A DNA stretch of 29,003 nucleotides from CAYNJY01 sp964397755 (GCA_964397755.1 CAYNJY010000011.1:1-29003), one strand, 5' to 3'; positions 1 through 6,669 are shown, counted from the first letter of the stretch. Notes: generated from the sequence alone by a model not told the origin. Translations and numbers: made by a program.

Positions 1-181
1 TAAACCAGGTTCTGGAGGCCATGATGCCACGTTTACAGGACATACTAAAAAAAAGAGTCACGCGCGCAAAAAATAGCCCTTCGATAAACCCAGGGTAGAG
101 GGAGGCGCGGTACTTCGGCAGTTCCACCGCTTCTTCCACCTCCGGTGTGTTATAGCCTCGACACCTGTGGTTATTTATAGA
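1..181 (-). other. Open reading frame fragment, unrecognised
   Basis: One minus-strand frame stays open from a TGA at 182-184 to the window edge. It reads roughly YNTPEVEEAVELPKYRASLY, then a hydrophobic stretch, and runs off the window. The first ATG is far inside it, so if it is coding it is either a decayed remnant or uses a GTG start near 137-149. I do not recognise the product. The rest of 1-218 shows no tRNA, terminator or other structure I can support. Confidence 0.2.
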
Positions 182-218
182 TCATCTTCCTTTTCTATGA
201 CAAGATGTTTGAATCTTT

Positions 219-443
219 CTATCTTCTTAGCGTAATCCGCATGATCAAATACGAACGTTTCGTATGGTTGTCGTGACGAAAACTGATCGAGTACGATTCC
301 GGCAGAAAAATACGATATGGTAATTTTCCCCAGGTATGCAGGAAGCGAAGACCACGGATACGAACGAATATCCTTTTTTTCTCACGACGGATGATAGAAT
401 TCATACTCAACCTAGCTTCGACCAGTTGACGTATATACACCAT
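219..443 (-). CDS. Small basic protein, unrecognised (doubtful)
   Basis: A 74-residue ORF rich in Arg and Lys, with no signal peptide, membrane segment or recognisable motif. Its ATG lies two bases from the left end of the MITE-like element at 445-602, so the element would abut its start and replace any promoter. I see no Shine-Dalgarno sequence. It could be the remnant of a transposition-related gene, but it does not show the N-terminal or HUH motifs of Y1/RAYT transposases. It may equally be a chance ORF in a decayed region. Confidence 0.25.
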   Translation of the reverse strand: MVYIRQLVEARLSMNSIIRREKKRIFVRIRGLRFLHTWGKLPYRIFLPESYSISFRHDNHTKRSYLIMRITLRR

Positions 444-444
444 T

Positions 445-602
445 CAGGGTCAGACCTTGATTTTGTTGTTAGGAAGCGCTAGCGAGATACCATGCGGTAG
501 ATAGCTTTAACAACCTTCGATTTTAAAGGCTGTCGCAACCAGATAGGTTGTCTATGGTATCTGGCTAGAGCGTCAGAATGGGAAAATCAAGGTCTGACCC
601 TG
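445..602. mobile_element. MITE-like element with perfect 20-bp terminal inverted repeats
   Basis: The ends are CAGGGTCAGACCTTGATTTT at 445-464 and its exact reverse complement at 583-602. A further imperfect inverted repeat (around 477-493 and 552-572, both containing ATACCAT or its complement) continues the symmetry inward. The 158-bp unit has no coding capacity. The trinucleotide ATT flanks both ends (442-444 and 603-605), which could be a target-site duplication. The GGTCAGACC-type terminus resembles ends seen near IS200/RAYT-like transposases, but no transposase is in the window, so the mobilising family is unknown. Confidence 0.6.
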
Positions 603-637
603 ATTTGGCTTGACAGGATCTTTCCCTCTGTGACACC

Positions 638-1246
638 ATGGATCATATGCGTAGGAAGGCTTTACTGGTCTTTGCGTGGTTCCCGCTGACCATCGTCCTT
701 CTCGTTTTAAACCTCACGGTCCTCGGGTCGCTTTCCAGGAAAATAGGTGAGCAAACGCGTGCCGAGGCTCGGGTCATGGAGTCGGAGACAGGCCTAGCCC
801 TAACGAGCGGCACCGGACAGGTCCTGGGTGCGCAGGTTATCCCCGGCGACGCCCGCGCGCTTCTTCTTGAGTCTTTCCTTGCCTCCCACGATTCACCCAT
901 GGCCCCCTTTGCAGGCTACCTCGTCGAGCAGGCGGACCTCAACAATATCGACTGGCGGCTGGTTACGGCGATTGCCATGTGCGAGTCGAATCTGGGAAAA
1001 CGACTGCCAAAAACCGACGCATACAATGCATGGGGAATAGCGGTCTATACAAACCAGCTTACCGGCAAGTACTTCTCCGATTGGTACCACGCGATCTCCT
1101 GGGTCTCCCGGTACCTTCGGCAAAACTACTATGATAAAGGAATTACTAGCCTTCGGGACATCGGGGCTATCTGGGCCCCACCATCAGTTGAAAAAGGGTA
1201 CTCCTGGACCAACTGTGTTCAAAGCTTCATGGATCAGATTCAATAG
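638..1246 (+). CDS. Membrane-anchored lysozyme-fold (SLT-like) protein
   Basis: A 202-residue protein with an N-terminal transmembrane helix (residues 8-30), a linker and a C-terminal domain of about 110 residues. The domain has the lytic transglycosylase or lysozyme-like pattern WRLVTAIAMCESNLGKRLP followed by YNAWGI. Glu116 sits where the catalytic acid of goose-type and SLT enzymes is expected. The role is probably cleavage of peptidoglycan outside the membrane, although the substrate is not shown by the sequence. It is a paralogue of the product at 1604. An ATG nine bases downstream (647) is an alternative start, and neither has a clear ribosome binding site. A TTGACA hexamer at 610-615 beside the MITE-like element has no matching -10 box at normal spacing. 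Confidence 0.75.
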   Translation: MDHMRRKALLVFAWFPLTIVLLVLNLTVLGSLSRKIGEQTRAEARVMESETGLALTSGTGQVLGAQVIPGDARALLLESFLASHDSPMAPFAGYLVEQADLNNIDWRLVTAIAMCESNLGKRLPKTDAYNAWGIAVYTNQLTGKYFSDWYHAISWVSRYLRQNYYDKGITSLRDIGAIWAPPSVEKGYSWTNCVQSFMDQIQ

Positions 1247-1322
1247 GCCTATAAATCGTTTTCCCATTAGTTATTGGTTGTATTTGATGGATTTGTATAT
1301 TTTGCTCCTAATCCTATAGGAC

Positions 1323-1351
1323 TTGACAAAGCGTTTGTTATAGGCTATACT
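1323..1351 (+). promoter_or_regulatory. Strong sigma70-type promoter
   Basis: A consensus TTGACA at 1323-1328 is separated by 17 bases from TATACT at 1346-1351, which predicts a start near 1358. The next gene begins only at 1604, so the leader is about 245 nt. It is one of the best promoter matches in the window. Confidence 0.8.
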
Positions 1352-1359
1352 CCCCCTAG

Positions 1360-1412
1360 ATCCTAAGGTGGACTCTCATATGTCTGCTTTAGGATTTTTA
1401 ATGGTCAGTTAG
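1360..1412 (+). promoter_or_regulatory. Leader hairpin with T-tract overlapping a 10-codon ORF
   Basis: Directly at the predicted transcript start, ATCCTAA (1360-1366) can pair with TTAGGAT (1389-1395), and five T residues follow (1395-1399). The stem is AT-rich and the loop is 22 nt, so it is a weak terminator at best. A mini-ORF, MSALGFLMVS, runs from 1380 to 1412 behind AGGTGG (1366-1371), a plausible ribosome binding site. Translation of it would open the hairpin. This may be an attenuator or a translation-coupled leader for the gene at 1604. The remainder, 1413-1603, holds a short repeat (1416-1434) and no gene that I can support. Confidence 0.35.
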
Positions 1413-1415
1413 CAA

Positions 1416-1434
1416 TCCTGAGCCTGTCGAAGGA
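1416..1434. repeat. Short imperfect palindrome TCCTGAGCCTGTCGAAGGA
   Basis: TCCT and AGGA pair and enclose tandem G.A-type mismatches followed by a G-C pair. Related words occur in the thrS leader (6625-6644) and just after rplT (9603-9622). Similar CTGAGC...TCGAAGG words are common in intergenic DNA of many bacteria, so I treat it as a small dispersed repeat rather than a specific signal. Confidence 0.4.
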
Positions 1435-1603
1435 GAGCTTACTGCCAACAACCCCGTAGAGCCGCTCCTCGGCTGCGAGGACGTAGACCTCTAGCCAAGG
1501 GAAGGCTTCTACTGGGGTCACCCGTCCATTCCCTCCTTCTTCTCCTCGACCTCCTGGCCTCTCAAAAACACGTGCCAGGGAGTCAAGGCGGAGTAGGAGA
1601 TCT

Positions 1604-2167
1604 ATGAAAAGCCACGTGATAAAACTTACCATTCTTACCCTTATTGCCCTGAAAGGGCTTCTCGTTGGACTGCCTCGCCTAGAAGCTGAAGAGACCTTCG
1701 TGGCTGATGCTTCGGCAAAACCAAGCTTCCAGGCTACCCCTATAGACTACCGGGCTCCTAGGCTCAAGGGGTATCTCGCTAGCCACAACTCCGCGCTTGA
1801 GTGGCAGGCTCTCCACTTTGTGGCTGAAGCAGACAGGCTTGGCCTAGACTGGAAGCTGGTCGCAGCCATTGCCGGCGTTGAGTCGAACTTCGGCAAACGC
1901 ATCCCTCCTTCCTCATACAATGCTTGGGGCTGGGGCGTGTACACGGGCACGAAAGATGGCGTCCACTTTGGAAACTGGAAAGAGGGGATTACCGAAGTTT
2001 CGGAAGGCCTTCGTCTTCGGTATCTCAATCGTGGGCTCACCACAGTCGAGCAGATCGGCCGCACCTATGCAGCCTCATCCCACTGGGCGAGGAGTGTCCA
2101 CTTCTTTATAGATCAGATCGTCGAATTTAACCCCTCCAGGCCCGAACTCCTACCGATAACCATCTAA
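1604..2167 (+). CDS. Secreted lysozyme-fold (SLT-like) protein, paralogue of 638-1246
   Basis: A 187-residue protein with an N-terminal hydrophobic segment (residues 6-23, signal peptide or anchor) and a C-terminal lysozyme-like domain: DWKLVAAIAGVESNFGKRIP, then YNAWGWGVYTG. Glu93 matches Glu116 of the neighbouring paralogue. It probably acts on peptidoglycan outside the cell membrane. The ATG is preceded by AGGAG at 1594-1598 with good spacing, one of the few clear Shine-Dalgarno sites in the window. It is transcribed from the promoter at 1323-1351 through a long leader. The two paralogues share the domain but diverge in their N-terminal linkers, which indicates an old duplication. Confidence 0.78.
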   Translation: MKSHVIKLTILTLIALKGLLVGLPRLEAEETFVADASAKPSFQATPIDYRAPRLKGYLASHNSALEWQALHFVAEADRLGLDWKLVAAIAGVESNFGKRIPPSSYNAWGWGVYTGTKDGVHFGNWKEGITEVSEGLRLRYLNRGLTTVEQIGRTYAASSHWARSVHFFIDQIVEFNPSRPELLPITI

Positions 2168-2192
2168 GATACTCTAACTGTGCTACTCAGGG

Positions 2193-2198
2193 TATAAT
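2193..2198 (+). promoter_or_regulatory. -10 box for tRNA-Leu
   Basis: A perfect TATAAT lies 15 bases before the mature 5' end of the tRNA. No good -35 hexamer is present at normal distance. Confidence 0.6.
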
Positions 2199-2213
2199 AT
2201 AATCTGCTGAACT

Positions 2214-2298
2214 GCTCTCGTGGCGGAATCGGCATACGCGTACGCTTTAGGAGCGTATGGGGCAACCCTTGGAGGTTCAACTCCTCCCGAGAGCACCA
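2214..2298 (+). tRNA. tRNA-Leu (anticodon TAG)
   Basis: The acceptor stem GCTCTCG (2214-2220) pairs with CGAGAGC (2288-2294), followed by discriminator A2295 and an encoded CCA (2296-2298). The anticodon stem TACGC/GCGTA encloses the loop TTTAGGA, which gives anticodon TAG and decodes CUA and other CUN leucine codons. A T-arm with GGTTCAACTCC is present, and the variable region is of class II character. Confidence 0.95.
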
Positions 2299-2368
2299 AA
2301 GCTGGAAGGTTCGCATCTTTCTATAGAATGCGTTTACTTGACTATATTCCTTGTGTTAGCATCCAACC

Positions 2369-3163
2369 ATGAAGCTCCTACCTTTTTTAGTTCTGGCATT
2401 CCTCACGCTTTTTGCCCCGCATATTAAGGCCTCCTCAAAACAAGCCTACCAAGACTACCTGTACCAGTATGACGTCTATAGGCAGACGTACGCAGACTTC
2501 GATGTAGCCAAAACCGAGTACCAGAAATTCAAATCGCTCGGGAGCCAAACTGATGCGCTTGCCAAAACAAAAGCCATGCTTATTCAGCGCGATAGCCTCC
2601 TTCGCGCGTACCTCCTCGTTCTTGTCGAGAAGCTCAATGAAGACCGGGGTCTTTCTCCGACTGAGCGCAATGATTATCAGACAATACTAACCAATGAAGT
2701 CCGTTTCCTTGATAAACACGCCAGGCTCGTCCCGGAAATCAACTCACTGGGAGACGCTGATACAATTTCAAGGCAATTGGGCGATCGCTACAACATACTC
2801 GCAACAACGCTTCGGCGTACGATTATTGCGATATCTCTTGGCCAGTTAACGTTTCTTTCCGGCGAGTACGACGCTACTGTTCTCAAAGCAAAAACGGCAG
2901 TCTCAGAAAACCGATCGATTTGGGATGCCGGCAAGAGATCGACGCTGGATCGGTGGCTTCTTCAGATTTCAAATAAACGGATTCTCACACAGCAAAAAAT
3001 TGATGCGATACGGAAAGTAAATGCGTCTCTTTCTGGCGATCTAAGCGAACTCGACCGCTCATTTACCGAGTTGACTCTAGACATTTCGGAAGCAAAACAG
3101 TATTTATTTGAAGGCACCGGATTCTTAAAAGAACTTTTGCGAAATCTCGTCTTTCCAGATTAA
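2369..3163 (+). CDS. Secreted or anchored helical protein of unknown function
   Basis: A 264-residue protein with a signal peptide-like N-terminus (residues 1-21, ending PHIKASS) and an otherwise almost entirely helical, heptad-like sequence with many charged residues. There is no catalytic motif, no lipobox cysteine and no second membrane span. I do not recognise the family. It is followed after two bases by the single-span protein at 3166, so the two are probably translated together and may work together at the cell envelope. The start codon has no obvious ribosome binding site. Confidence 0.7.
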   Translation: MKLLPFLVLAFLTLFAPHIKASSKQAYQDYLYQYDVYRQTYADFDVAKTEYQKFKSLGSQTDALAKTKAMLIQRDSLLRAYLLVLVEKLNEDRGLSPTERNDYQTILTNEVRFLDKHARLVPEINSLGDADTISRQLGDRYNILATTLRRTIIAISLGQLTFLSGEYDATVLKAKTAVSENRSIWDAGKRSTLDRWLLQISNKRILTQQKIDAIRKVNASLSGDLSELDRSFTELTLDISEAKQYLFEGTGFLKELLRNLVFPD

Positions 3164-3165
3164 CT

Positions 3166-3558
3166 ATGGAACAAGAACCATTACGTGTACCGGATGAACC
3201 CATCGCAGCGCCTCTGCCGGAGCATCAAAAAGAGCAGTATATGAAAGCACAGTATCGGTCGCAGACATGGTTTGGGCTCCTCGTCATCTTCCTCCTCATC
3301 CTCCTCTTTGGTGTTGCGATCGTTCGAACGTTTCAGAAACTTGCGCAAAGCTTCAAGCGAGTTCCGAGCAGTGTTACTGTGCACGTGACACCAACGCCGG
3401 TCGCTCTAACACCCTCCTCGGCGGTCGCCACAACGAGTGCATACCTTGACTTTGAACAGGCTGTCCAAAACCTCTCATCTCTCATTGAGACCTCGGTAGC
3501 TCAAGATCCGAGCCTCGCGCCTCCCAATATCGAGTTTGAGCTCGGACTAAGCCCTTGA
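3166..3558 (+). CDS. Single-pass membrane protein of unknown function
   Basis: A 130-residue protein with a Pro- and Glu-rich cytoplasmic-looking N-terminus, one strong transmembrane helix (residues 37-54) and an extracytoplasmic Ser/Thr/Pro linker that ends in an acidic tail. I find no known domain. It begins two bases after the stop of the preceding helical exoprotein, which suggests one transcript and a shared envelope role. The partner relation is inferred from position only. Confidence 0.65.
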   Translation: MEQEPLRVPDEPIAAPLPEHQKEQYMKAQYRSQTWFGLLVIFLLILLFGVAIVRTFQKLAQSFKRVPSSVTVHVTPTPVALTPSSAVATTSAYLDFEQAVQNLSSLIETSVAQDPSLAPPNIEFELGLSP

Positions 3559-3588
3559 ATTCGTCCGGCTGTATGGTAGACTCCAGCC

Positions 3589-4452
3589 ATGACGCCAACT
3601 CTTTCGCGGCATCCCTCAGGCGATATTGAAATTACTATACCCATAGCATGGTCCACCATCTCCACCTCCTACGACACAGTCGTTGACCAAATGACGAAGG
3701 ACGTAGAGCTCCCAGGCTTCCGAAAGGGGAAAGCGCCACGGAAGCTCGCGGCCGAGACGCTCAACAAAGACAAGGTATACGAAGAAGTCGTTCGAAAAGT
3801 TGTGCCTCAAGCCTATGCCGACACGATCAAAGAGCTTAGCCTCAGGCCAATCGTTACGCCAGATGTCCACCTCAAAGACGCGCAGGAGGGTAAAGATTGG
3901 GTGATCATCTGCCACACCTGCGAAAAACCAAAACCAACGATCGGGGAGTACAGGAAACCGATTCAAGAACTCAAAGCAGGCAAACGAAACACACTGTGGG
4001 TGCCGGGAAAGGGCGAAAAGGCTCAGGCAGAAAAACAGGAGGAGGCCAAGAAGCCAACCCTTGATGAGCTACTCTCTGCGTTTCTGAGCGCCGTGACGGT
4101 GACCATACCGAATATTCTCATTTCGAGTGAAGTGAACCGACAGCTATCAAGCCTGGTTGACCAGACGCGAAAACTTGGTCTTACCGTTGAGCAATACCTC
4201 GCTTCAAGTGGGCGTACATCAGAGGGTTTACGCAAAGAGTACGAAGAACAAGCACGAAGAATGCTATCTCTGGAATTTAGCCTCGAGGTTGTTGCCGACC
4301 AAGAGCATCTTACTGTCAGCGACACTGATGTAGAAACGGTACTCAAAACCGCAAAAAGCGAAGTGGAGCGCAAGGCCTTGGAAGCACAGCGCTACTACTT
4401 ATCCTCCCTCATCCGCCGTCAGAAGGTTATTGACTTCTTGGCTGCCCTGTGA
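3589..4452 (+). CDS. tig: Trigger factor-like chaperone lacking the PPIase domain
   Basis: The protein has the N-terminal ribosome-binding domain of trigger factor with the signature GFRKGKAP at residues 43-50, which docks on ribosomal protein L23 next to the exit tunnel. It also has a C-terminal helical chaperone domain (about residues 155-287). At 287 residues it is far shorter than typical trigger factor (about 430), and the central FKBP-like peptidyl-prolyl isomerase domain is absent. A Lys/Glu-rich linker (about residues 128-152) takes its place. It is expected to bind nascent chains without proline isomerase activity. A possible TATGGT -10 box lies at 3572-3577 without a good -35. Confidence 0.85.
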   Translation: MTPTLSRHPSGDIEITIPIAWSTISTSYDTVVDQMTKDVELPGFRKGKAPRKLAAETLNKDKVYEEVVRKVVPQAYADTIKELSLRPIVTPDVHLKDAQEGKDWVIICHTCEKPKPTIGEYRKPIQELKAGKRNTLWVPGKGEKAQAEKQEEAKKPTLDELLSAFLSAVTVTIPNILISSEVNRQLSSLVDQTRKLGLTVEQYLASSGRTSEGLRKEYEEQARRMLSLEFSLEVVADQEHLTVSDTDVETVLKTAKSEVERKALEAQRYYLSSLIRRQKVIDFLAAL

Positions 4453-4502
4453 TACACCACTCACAAGATCCCGTCTCATAATCCATAAGATCGAGAGGCG
4501 GA

Positions 4503-4532
4503 TTGCCAAACCTGCCTATCCTGTAGTATAAT
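4503..4532 (+). promoter_or_regulatory. Promoter giving a leaderless transcript for 4540-5148
   Basis: TTGCCA (4503-4508) is followed after 18 bases by a perfect TATAAT (4527-4532). The predicted start at about 4539 coincides with the ATG at 4540. Confidence 0.7.
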
Positions 4533-4539
4533 AGGGAGT

Positions 4540-5148
4540 ATGGCCACGAACATGTTTCAGACAAATCAGCCAAAGAAAAAGGGTCCCTCCTACACCAACG
4601 ACACGATCCTTGAGTCACTGCGTGGAGTCGGAGCCAGTGTGGGGAAAACCGTGACCAAAGACGTCGTTGGTAAAATCGGCGGCGATGTCCTCTCCTCGCT
4701 CCTCGGATCACCTCCGAAAGCCGGAGAACTTCATCCTGATCAAGAACTCCACCTTGGCAGGCAGCAAGAAAGAGTACTGCCTCAACAGAAAACGGAGCTT
4801 CAGCCCCGTATTGCGGTCGTTACCCATGAGGACCTGAGAACGAAACAGCAAATCGAGGCAATTCGACAGGAACTCAAGGCACTCGCGGCTTCTCTCAAAG
4901 GCCTCCACCAAGAAGTCCAGCAGGCGGTCGCCGAGGCTCCTGTTGATCCGGGCATCTACCATGTGAACTTTTTCGAACGGCTCAAGTCCCTGCTTACAAT
5001 TCTGCGCCAGCAGATTGAAGACAGCCGCACCTGGCTCGCCCTCTGGACGACACGCAGAAAGAAAATGGGCTACTGGGGCATGTTCAAAAAGCACGGCACC
5101 AAATTCGGCCTCTCTTCCGAACGCTCGCTTGCCACCCAAGCGGGCTAA
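4540..5148 (+). CDS. Conserved-looking protein of unknown function (DUF5660-like?)
   Basis: A 202-residue soluble protein. The N-terminus is Lys/Thr-rich, followed by a Gly/Val segment, a helical region rich in Gln and Glu (about residues 95-135) that looks like a coiled coil, and a basic C-terminus with a Trp-rich stretch. It resembles, from memory, the family of unknown function DUF5660 described in Microgenomates genomes, but I could not compare sequences. There are no catalytic motifs. It has its own strong promoter and lies alone between tig and the tRNA-Val. Confidence 0.65.
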   Translation: MATNMFQTNQPKKKGPSYTNDTILESLRGVGASVGKTVTKDVVGKIGGDVLSSLLGSPPKAGELHPDQELHLGRQQERVLPQQKTELQPRIAVVTHEDLRTKQQIEAIRQELKALAASLKGLHQEVQQAVAEAPVDPGIYHVNFFERLKSLLTILRQQIEDSRTWLALWTTRRKKMGYWGMFKKHGTKFGLSSERSLATQAG

Positions 5149-5186
5149 CCTCCGCGTTTTATTTTCCTACATAATTTGATAGTATT

Positions 5187-5223
5187 GGGCTTGCCCCAGT
5201 TGGTGAGAGCGCTGCATTCACAC
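5187..5223 (+). pseudogene. 5'-half remnant of a tRNA-Val-like gene
   Basis: GGGCTTG (acceptor-like), CAGTTGGT (D-loop-like) and AGAGCGCTGCATTCACA follow each other as in the 5' half of a valine tRNA. The D-stem is damaged and the T-arm and 3' acceptor strand are missing. The 17-base word at 5206-5222 is identical to 5258-5274 in the intact tRNA-Val 52 bases downstream. It cannot fold into a tRNA. Confidence 0.6.
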
Positions 5224-5238
5224 CAGCCCGACTTGAAT

Positions 5239-5310
5239 GGACACGTAGCTCAGCGGTAGAGCGCTGCATTCACATTGCAGATGTCGGGGGTTCAAATCCC
5301 TCCGTGTCCA
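5239..5310 (+). tRNA. tRNA-Val (anticodon CAC)
   Basis: The acceptor stem GGACACG (5239-5245) pairs with CGTGTCC (5303-5309), with discriminator A5310. The anticodon stem CTGCA/TGCAG encloses TTCACAT, giving anticodon CAC (codon GUG). The T-arm GGGGGTTCAAATCCCTC is intact. CCA is not encoded, unlike in the tRNA-Leu at 2214. Confidence 0.95.
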
Positions 5311-5332
5311 CAAGTCCCTGCGCGCACACTCT

Positions 5333-5848
5333 ATGCTCACACTCTTTTTTCTCTTTCTCCCTCAACTTCTCTTCGCCACATTCTTTTTCTTTCTGTGTCT
5401 CGCATTTCTCACCGGAGGCCCCTTTGTACCATCTCGAAGGAAGGTCGTTCAGGCCATGGTATACATCGCTCGGATAAAACCGGGCACGACAATCTACGAC
5501 CTTGGGAGTGGAGATGGAAGAATCCTCTTTGCGGCAGCACGACGAGGAGCAACGGCAATTGGCTACGAAATCAACCCGCTTTTGGCCCTATGGACGCGCC
5601 TGCGCGCATACTTCTCTCCATACCGAAACACCATAGGGGTTCGTTGGAAGAACCTCTGGAAAGCTGATCTCACTTATGCTGATGTCGTTTTTCTCTATCT
5701 CCTGCCGATGAGCACAGCGGCCTTACGGGGGCATCTGCGAAGAACCCTCAAACCGGGTGCGTGGGTGGTCACCAATACGTTTCTGTTCTCAAACTGGAAA
5801 CCGATCCGAAGAGATCCCACGCATCACGTCTACGCCTACCGCGTCTAG
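5333..5848 (+). CDS. Membrane-anchored SAM methyltransferase, FAM173/ATPSCKMT-like
   Basis: A 171-residue protein with an N-terminal transmembrane helix (residues 4-28), then PFVPSRRKVVQAM, the SAM-binding motif I DLGSGDGRILFAA (about residues 55-67), GYEINPLLALWTRLRA, and LWKADLTYADVVFLYLLP. This combination of helix, P-(Y/F)-V-P-S motif, DLGSGDGR and GYE-NP follows the FAM173 family, whose eukaryotic members are protein-lysine methyltransferases (ATP synthase c subunit, ANT). The bacterial substrate is unknown, and a membrane protein lysine is a reasonable guess. It starts 22 bases after the tRNA-Val, so the two may be co-transcribed. Confidence 0.8.
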   Translation: MLTLFFLFLPQLLFATFFFFLCLAFLTGGPFVPSRRKVVQAMVYIARIKPGTTIYDLGSGDGRILFAAARRGATAIGYEINPLLALWTRLRAYFSPYRNTIGVRWKNLWKADLTYADVVFLYLLPMSTAALRGHLRRTLKPGAWVVTNTFLFSNWKPIRRDPTHHVYAYRV

Positions 5849-5852
5849 GCAT

Positions 5853-5880
5853 TTGATTTCCTGATCGTGAGCGGTACAAT
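5853..5880 (+). promoter_or_regulatory. Promoter giving a leaderless transcript for 5888-6460
   Basis: TTGATT (5853-5858), a 16-base spacer and TACAAT (5875-5880). The predicted start is at or within one or two bases of the ATG at 5888, which supports that ATG over the in-frame GTG at 5867 that lies inside the promoter. Confidence 0.6.
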
Positions 5881-5887
5881 ACGACTA

Positions 5888-6460
5888 ATGGAAAAACTTT
5901 TTTTTGACGGGAAACAAACAGATGAGCGGGTACTCTACGCCATCGCCCCGCACCCGTTTGCCAAAAACCTGGCGATTGGCCGCATTGTGCTTCTCGCAAT
6001 CTTCTTCTTCGTTGTTTTGTCCCTCATTGGATCGGTTGTTCCGGCAGCGGGAGGAGCTCTCCGAACGGCCGGCGCCATCGTAAGCGTGCTCCTTCTCTCT
6101 GTCGGCATATGGTGGAACCACGTCGCCTATGTCAATGACCGGACGTATATCACCGACCGCAGGATCATCCGCTTCGACACGGTGTCGCCATTTTTTCAAA
6201 CAAAACGCGCGCTCTTCTGGAACGAGGCGCTCAAAGCCAAAGCATATTCCAGAAACATACTCTTTCGGTACCTCAAGATTGGAACGGTCGAGGTGGAACC
6301 GCTCCTCGGAGAAAAAGAAAACGTCATCGTCAGCGATGTGTACTACTTTGAAGACCTGGCTAACTACGTTGATAAAATCCTCTTTACCTTCAAAAACAAA
6401 CCGACGGAGATTGCCCAAATTGAGCCCTTCGTCCCCAAACCCCGCGGTCAGCGACAATAG
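5888..6460 (+). CDS. Membrane protein with bacterial PH domain (YdbS/DUF304-like)
   Basis: A 190-residue protein from the ATG at 5888. It has two transmembrane helices (about residues 32-52 and 62-80) followed by a PH-like beta domain with NDRTYITDRRIIRFD, a typical entry sequence of bPH_2 proteins, and a basic C-terminal tail. Such proteins are membrane-associated and of poorly defined function. An in-frame GTG at 5867 would add seven residues but falls within the promoter. No partner gene is adjacent, and thrS downstream has its own promoter and leader. Confidence 0.72.
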   Translation: MEKLFFDGKQTDERVLYAIAPHPFAKNLAIGRIVLLAIFFFVVLSLIGSVVPAAGGALRTAGAIVSVLLLSVGIWWNHVAYVNDRTYITDRRIIRFDTVSPFFQTKRALFWNEALKAKAYSRNILFRYLKIGTVEVEPLLGEKENVIVSDVYYFEDLANYVDKILFTFKNKPTEIAQIEPFVPKPRGQRQ

Positions 6461-6497
6461 AAGGTTCACATACTTCCATCTTCTTCTCAAGACGGCC

Positions 6498-6525
6498 TTG
6501 ACAACGAACCACCACGTGCTATACT
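6498..6525 (+). promoter_or_regulatory. thrS operon promoter
   Basis: Consensus TTGACA (6498-6503) with a 16-base spacer to TATACT (6520-6525). The predicted start near 6532 is the first base of the putative T-box Stem I. The transcript would continue through thrS, infC, rpmI and rplT. Confidence 0.8.
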
Positions 6526-6531
6526 AGCTTT

Positions 6532-6669
6532 ACTTCTCGCTGGCATGAGATCGTACCAACCTCAAAGAGAAGTCGCTACCTCCGCGTAAAGAGGCTAATG
6601 AAGTCACCAAGTTGGATGGAACCGTCCTGAGCATAAGCGAAGGGCTCCAACAAGAATGGTGACTTTTTT
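6532..6669 (+). promoter_or_regulatory. T-box-like tRNA-Thr-sensing leader of thrS, with terminator-like hairpin
   Basis: Stem I: ACTTCTC (6532-6538) pairs with GAGAAGT (6567-6573) and encloses a short apical region containing ACC (6555-6557), a threonine codon followed by A. A small Stem III-like hairpin follows (CCTC 6579-6582, GAGG 6591-6594). The antiterminator matches T-box geometry: helix A1 GTTGGA/TCCAAC (6611-6616, 6646-6651), seven-base bulge TGGAACC (6617-6623) and helix A2 GTCCT/AGGGC (6624-6628, 6641-6645). AGTCACCA (6602-6609) pairs with TGGTGACT (6657-6664), and six T residues end the element at 6669. Stem I is unusually short. The terminator helix encloses the antiterminator instead of overlapping it, so the switching mechanism is unclear. 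Confidence 0.72.

Noticed and set aside
610..615. TTGACA as -35 of a promoter for the gene at 638
   Set aside because: No -10 hexamer is present at 15-19 bases, since the region up to the ATG reads CTCTGTGACACC.
1405..1632. Minus-strand 75-codon ORF opposite the leader of the second lysozyme-fold gene
   Set aside because: It overlaps the start of a well-supported gene, has no family resemblance, and the strand carries a strong plus-oriented promoter.
5867..5869. GTG start for the PH-domain protein
   Set aside because: It falls between the -35 and -10 boxes of the predicted promoter. The ATG at 5888 fits the transcript start.
6286..6302. T-box-like word GAGGTGGAACCGCTCC inside the PH-domain gene
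   Set aside because: It lies within a well-supported coding region (VEVEPLLG), has no flanking Stem I or terminator, and is far from any synthetase start.
6545..6589. 14-codon ORF in the thrS leader as a Thr leader peptide
   Set aside because: It contains only one Thr codon before Ser and Ala and overlaps Stem I. The T-box geometry explains the leader better.
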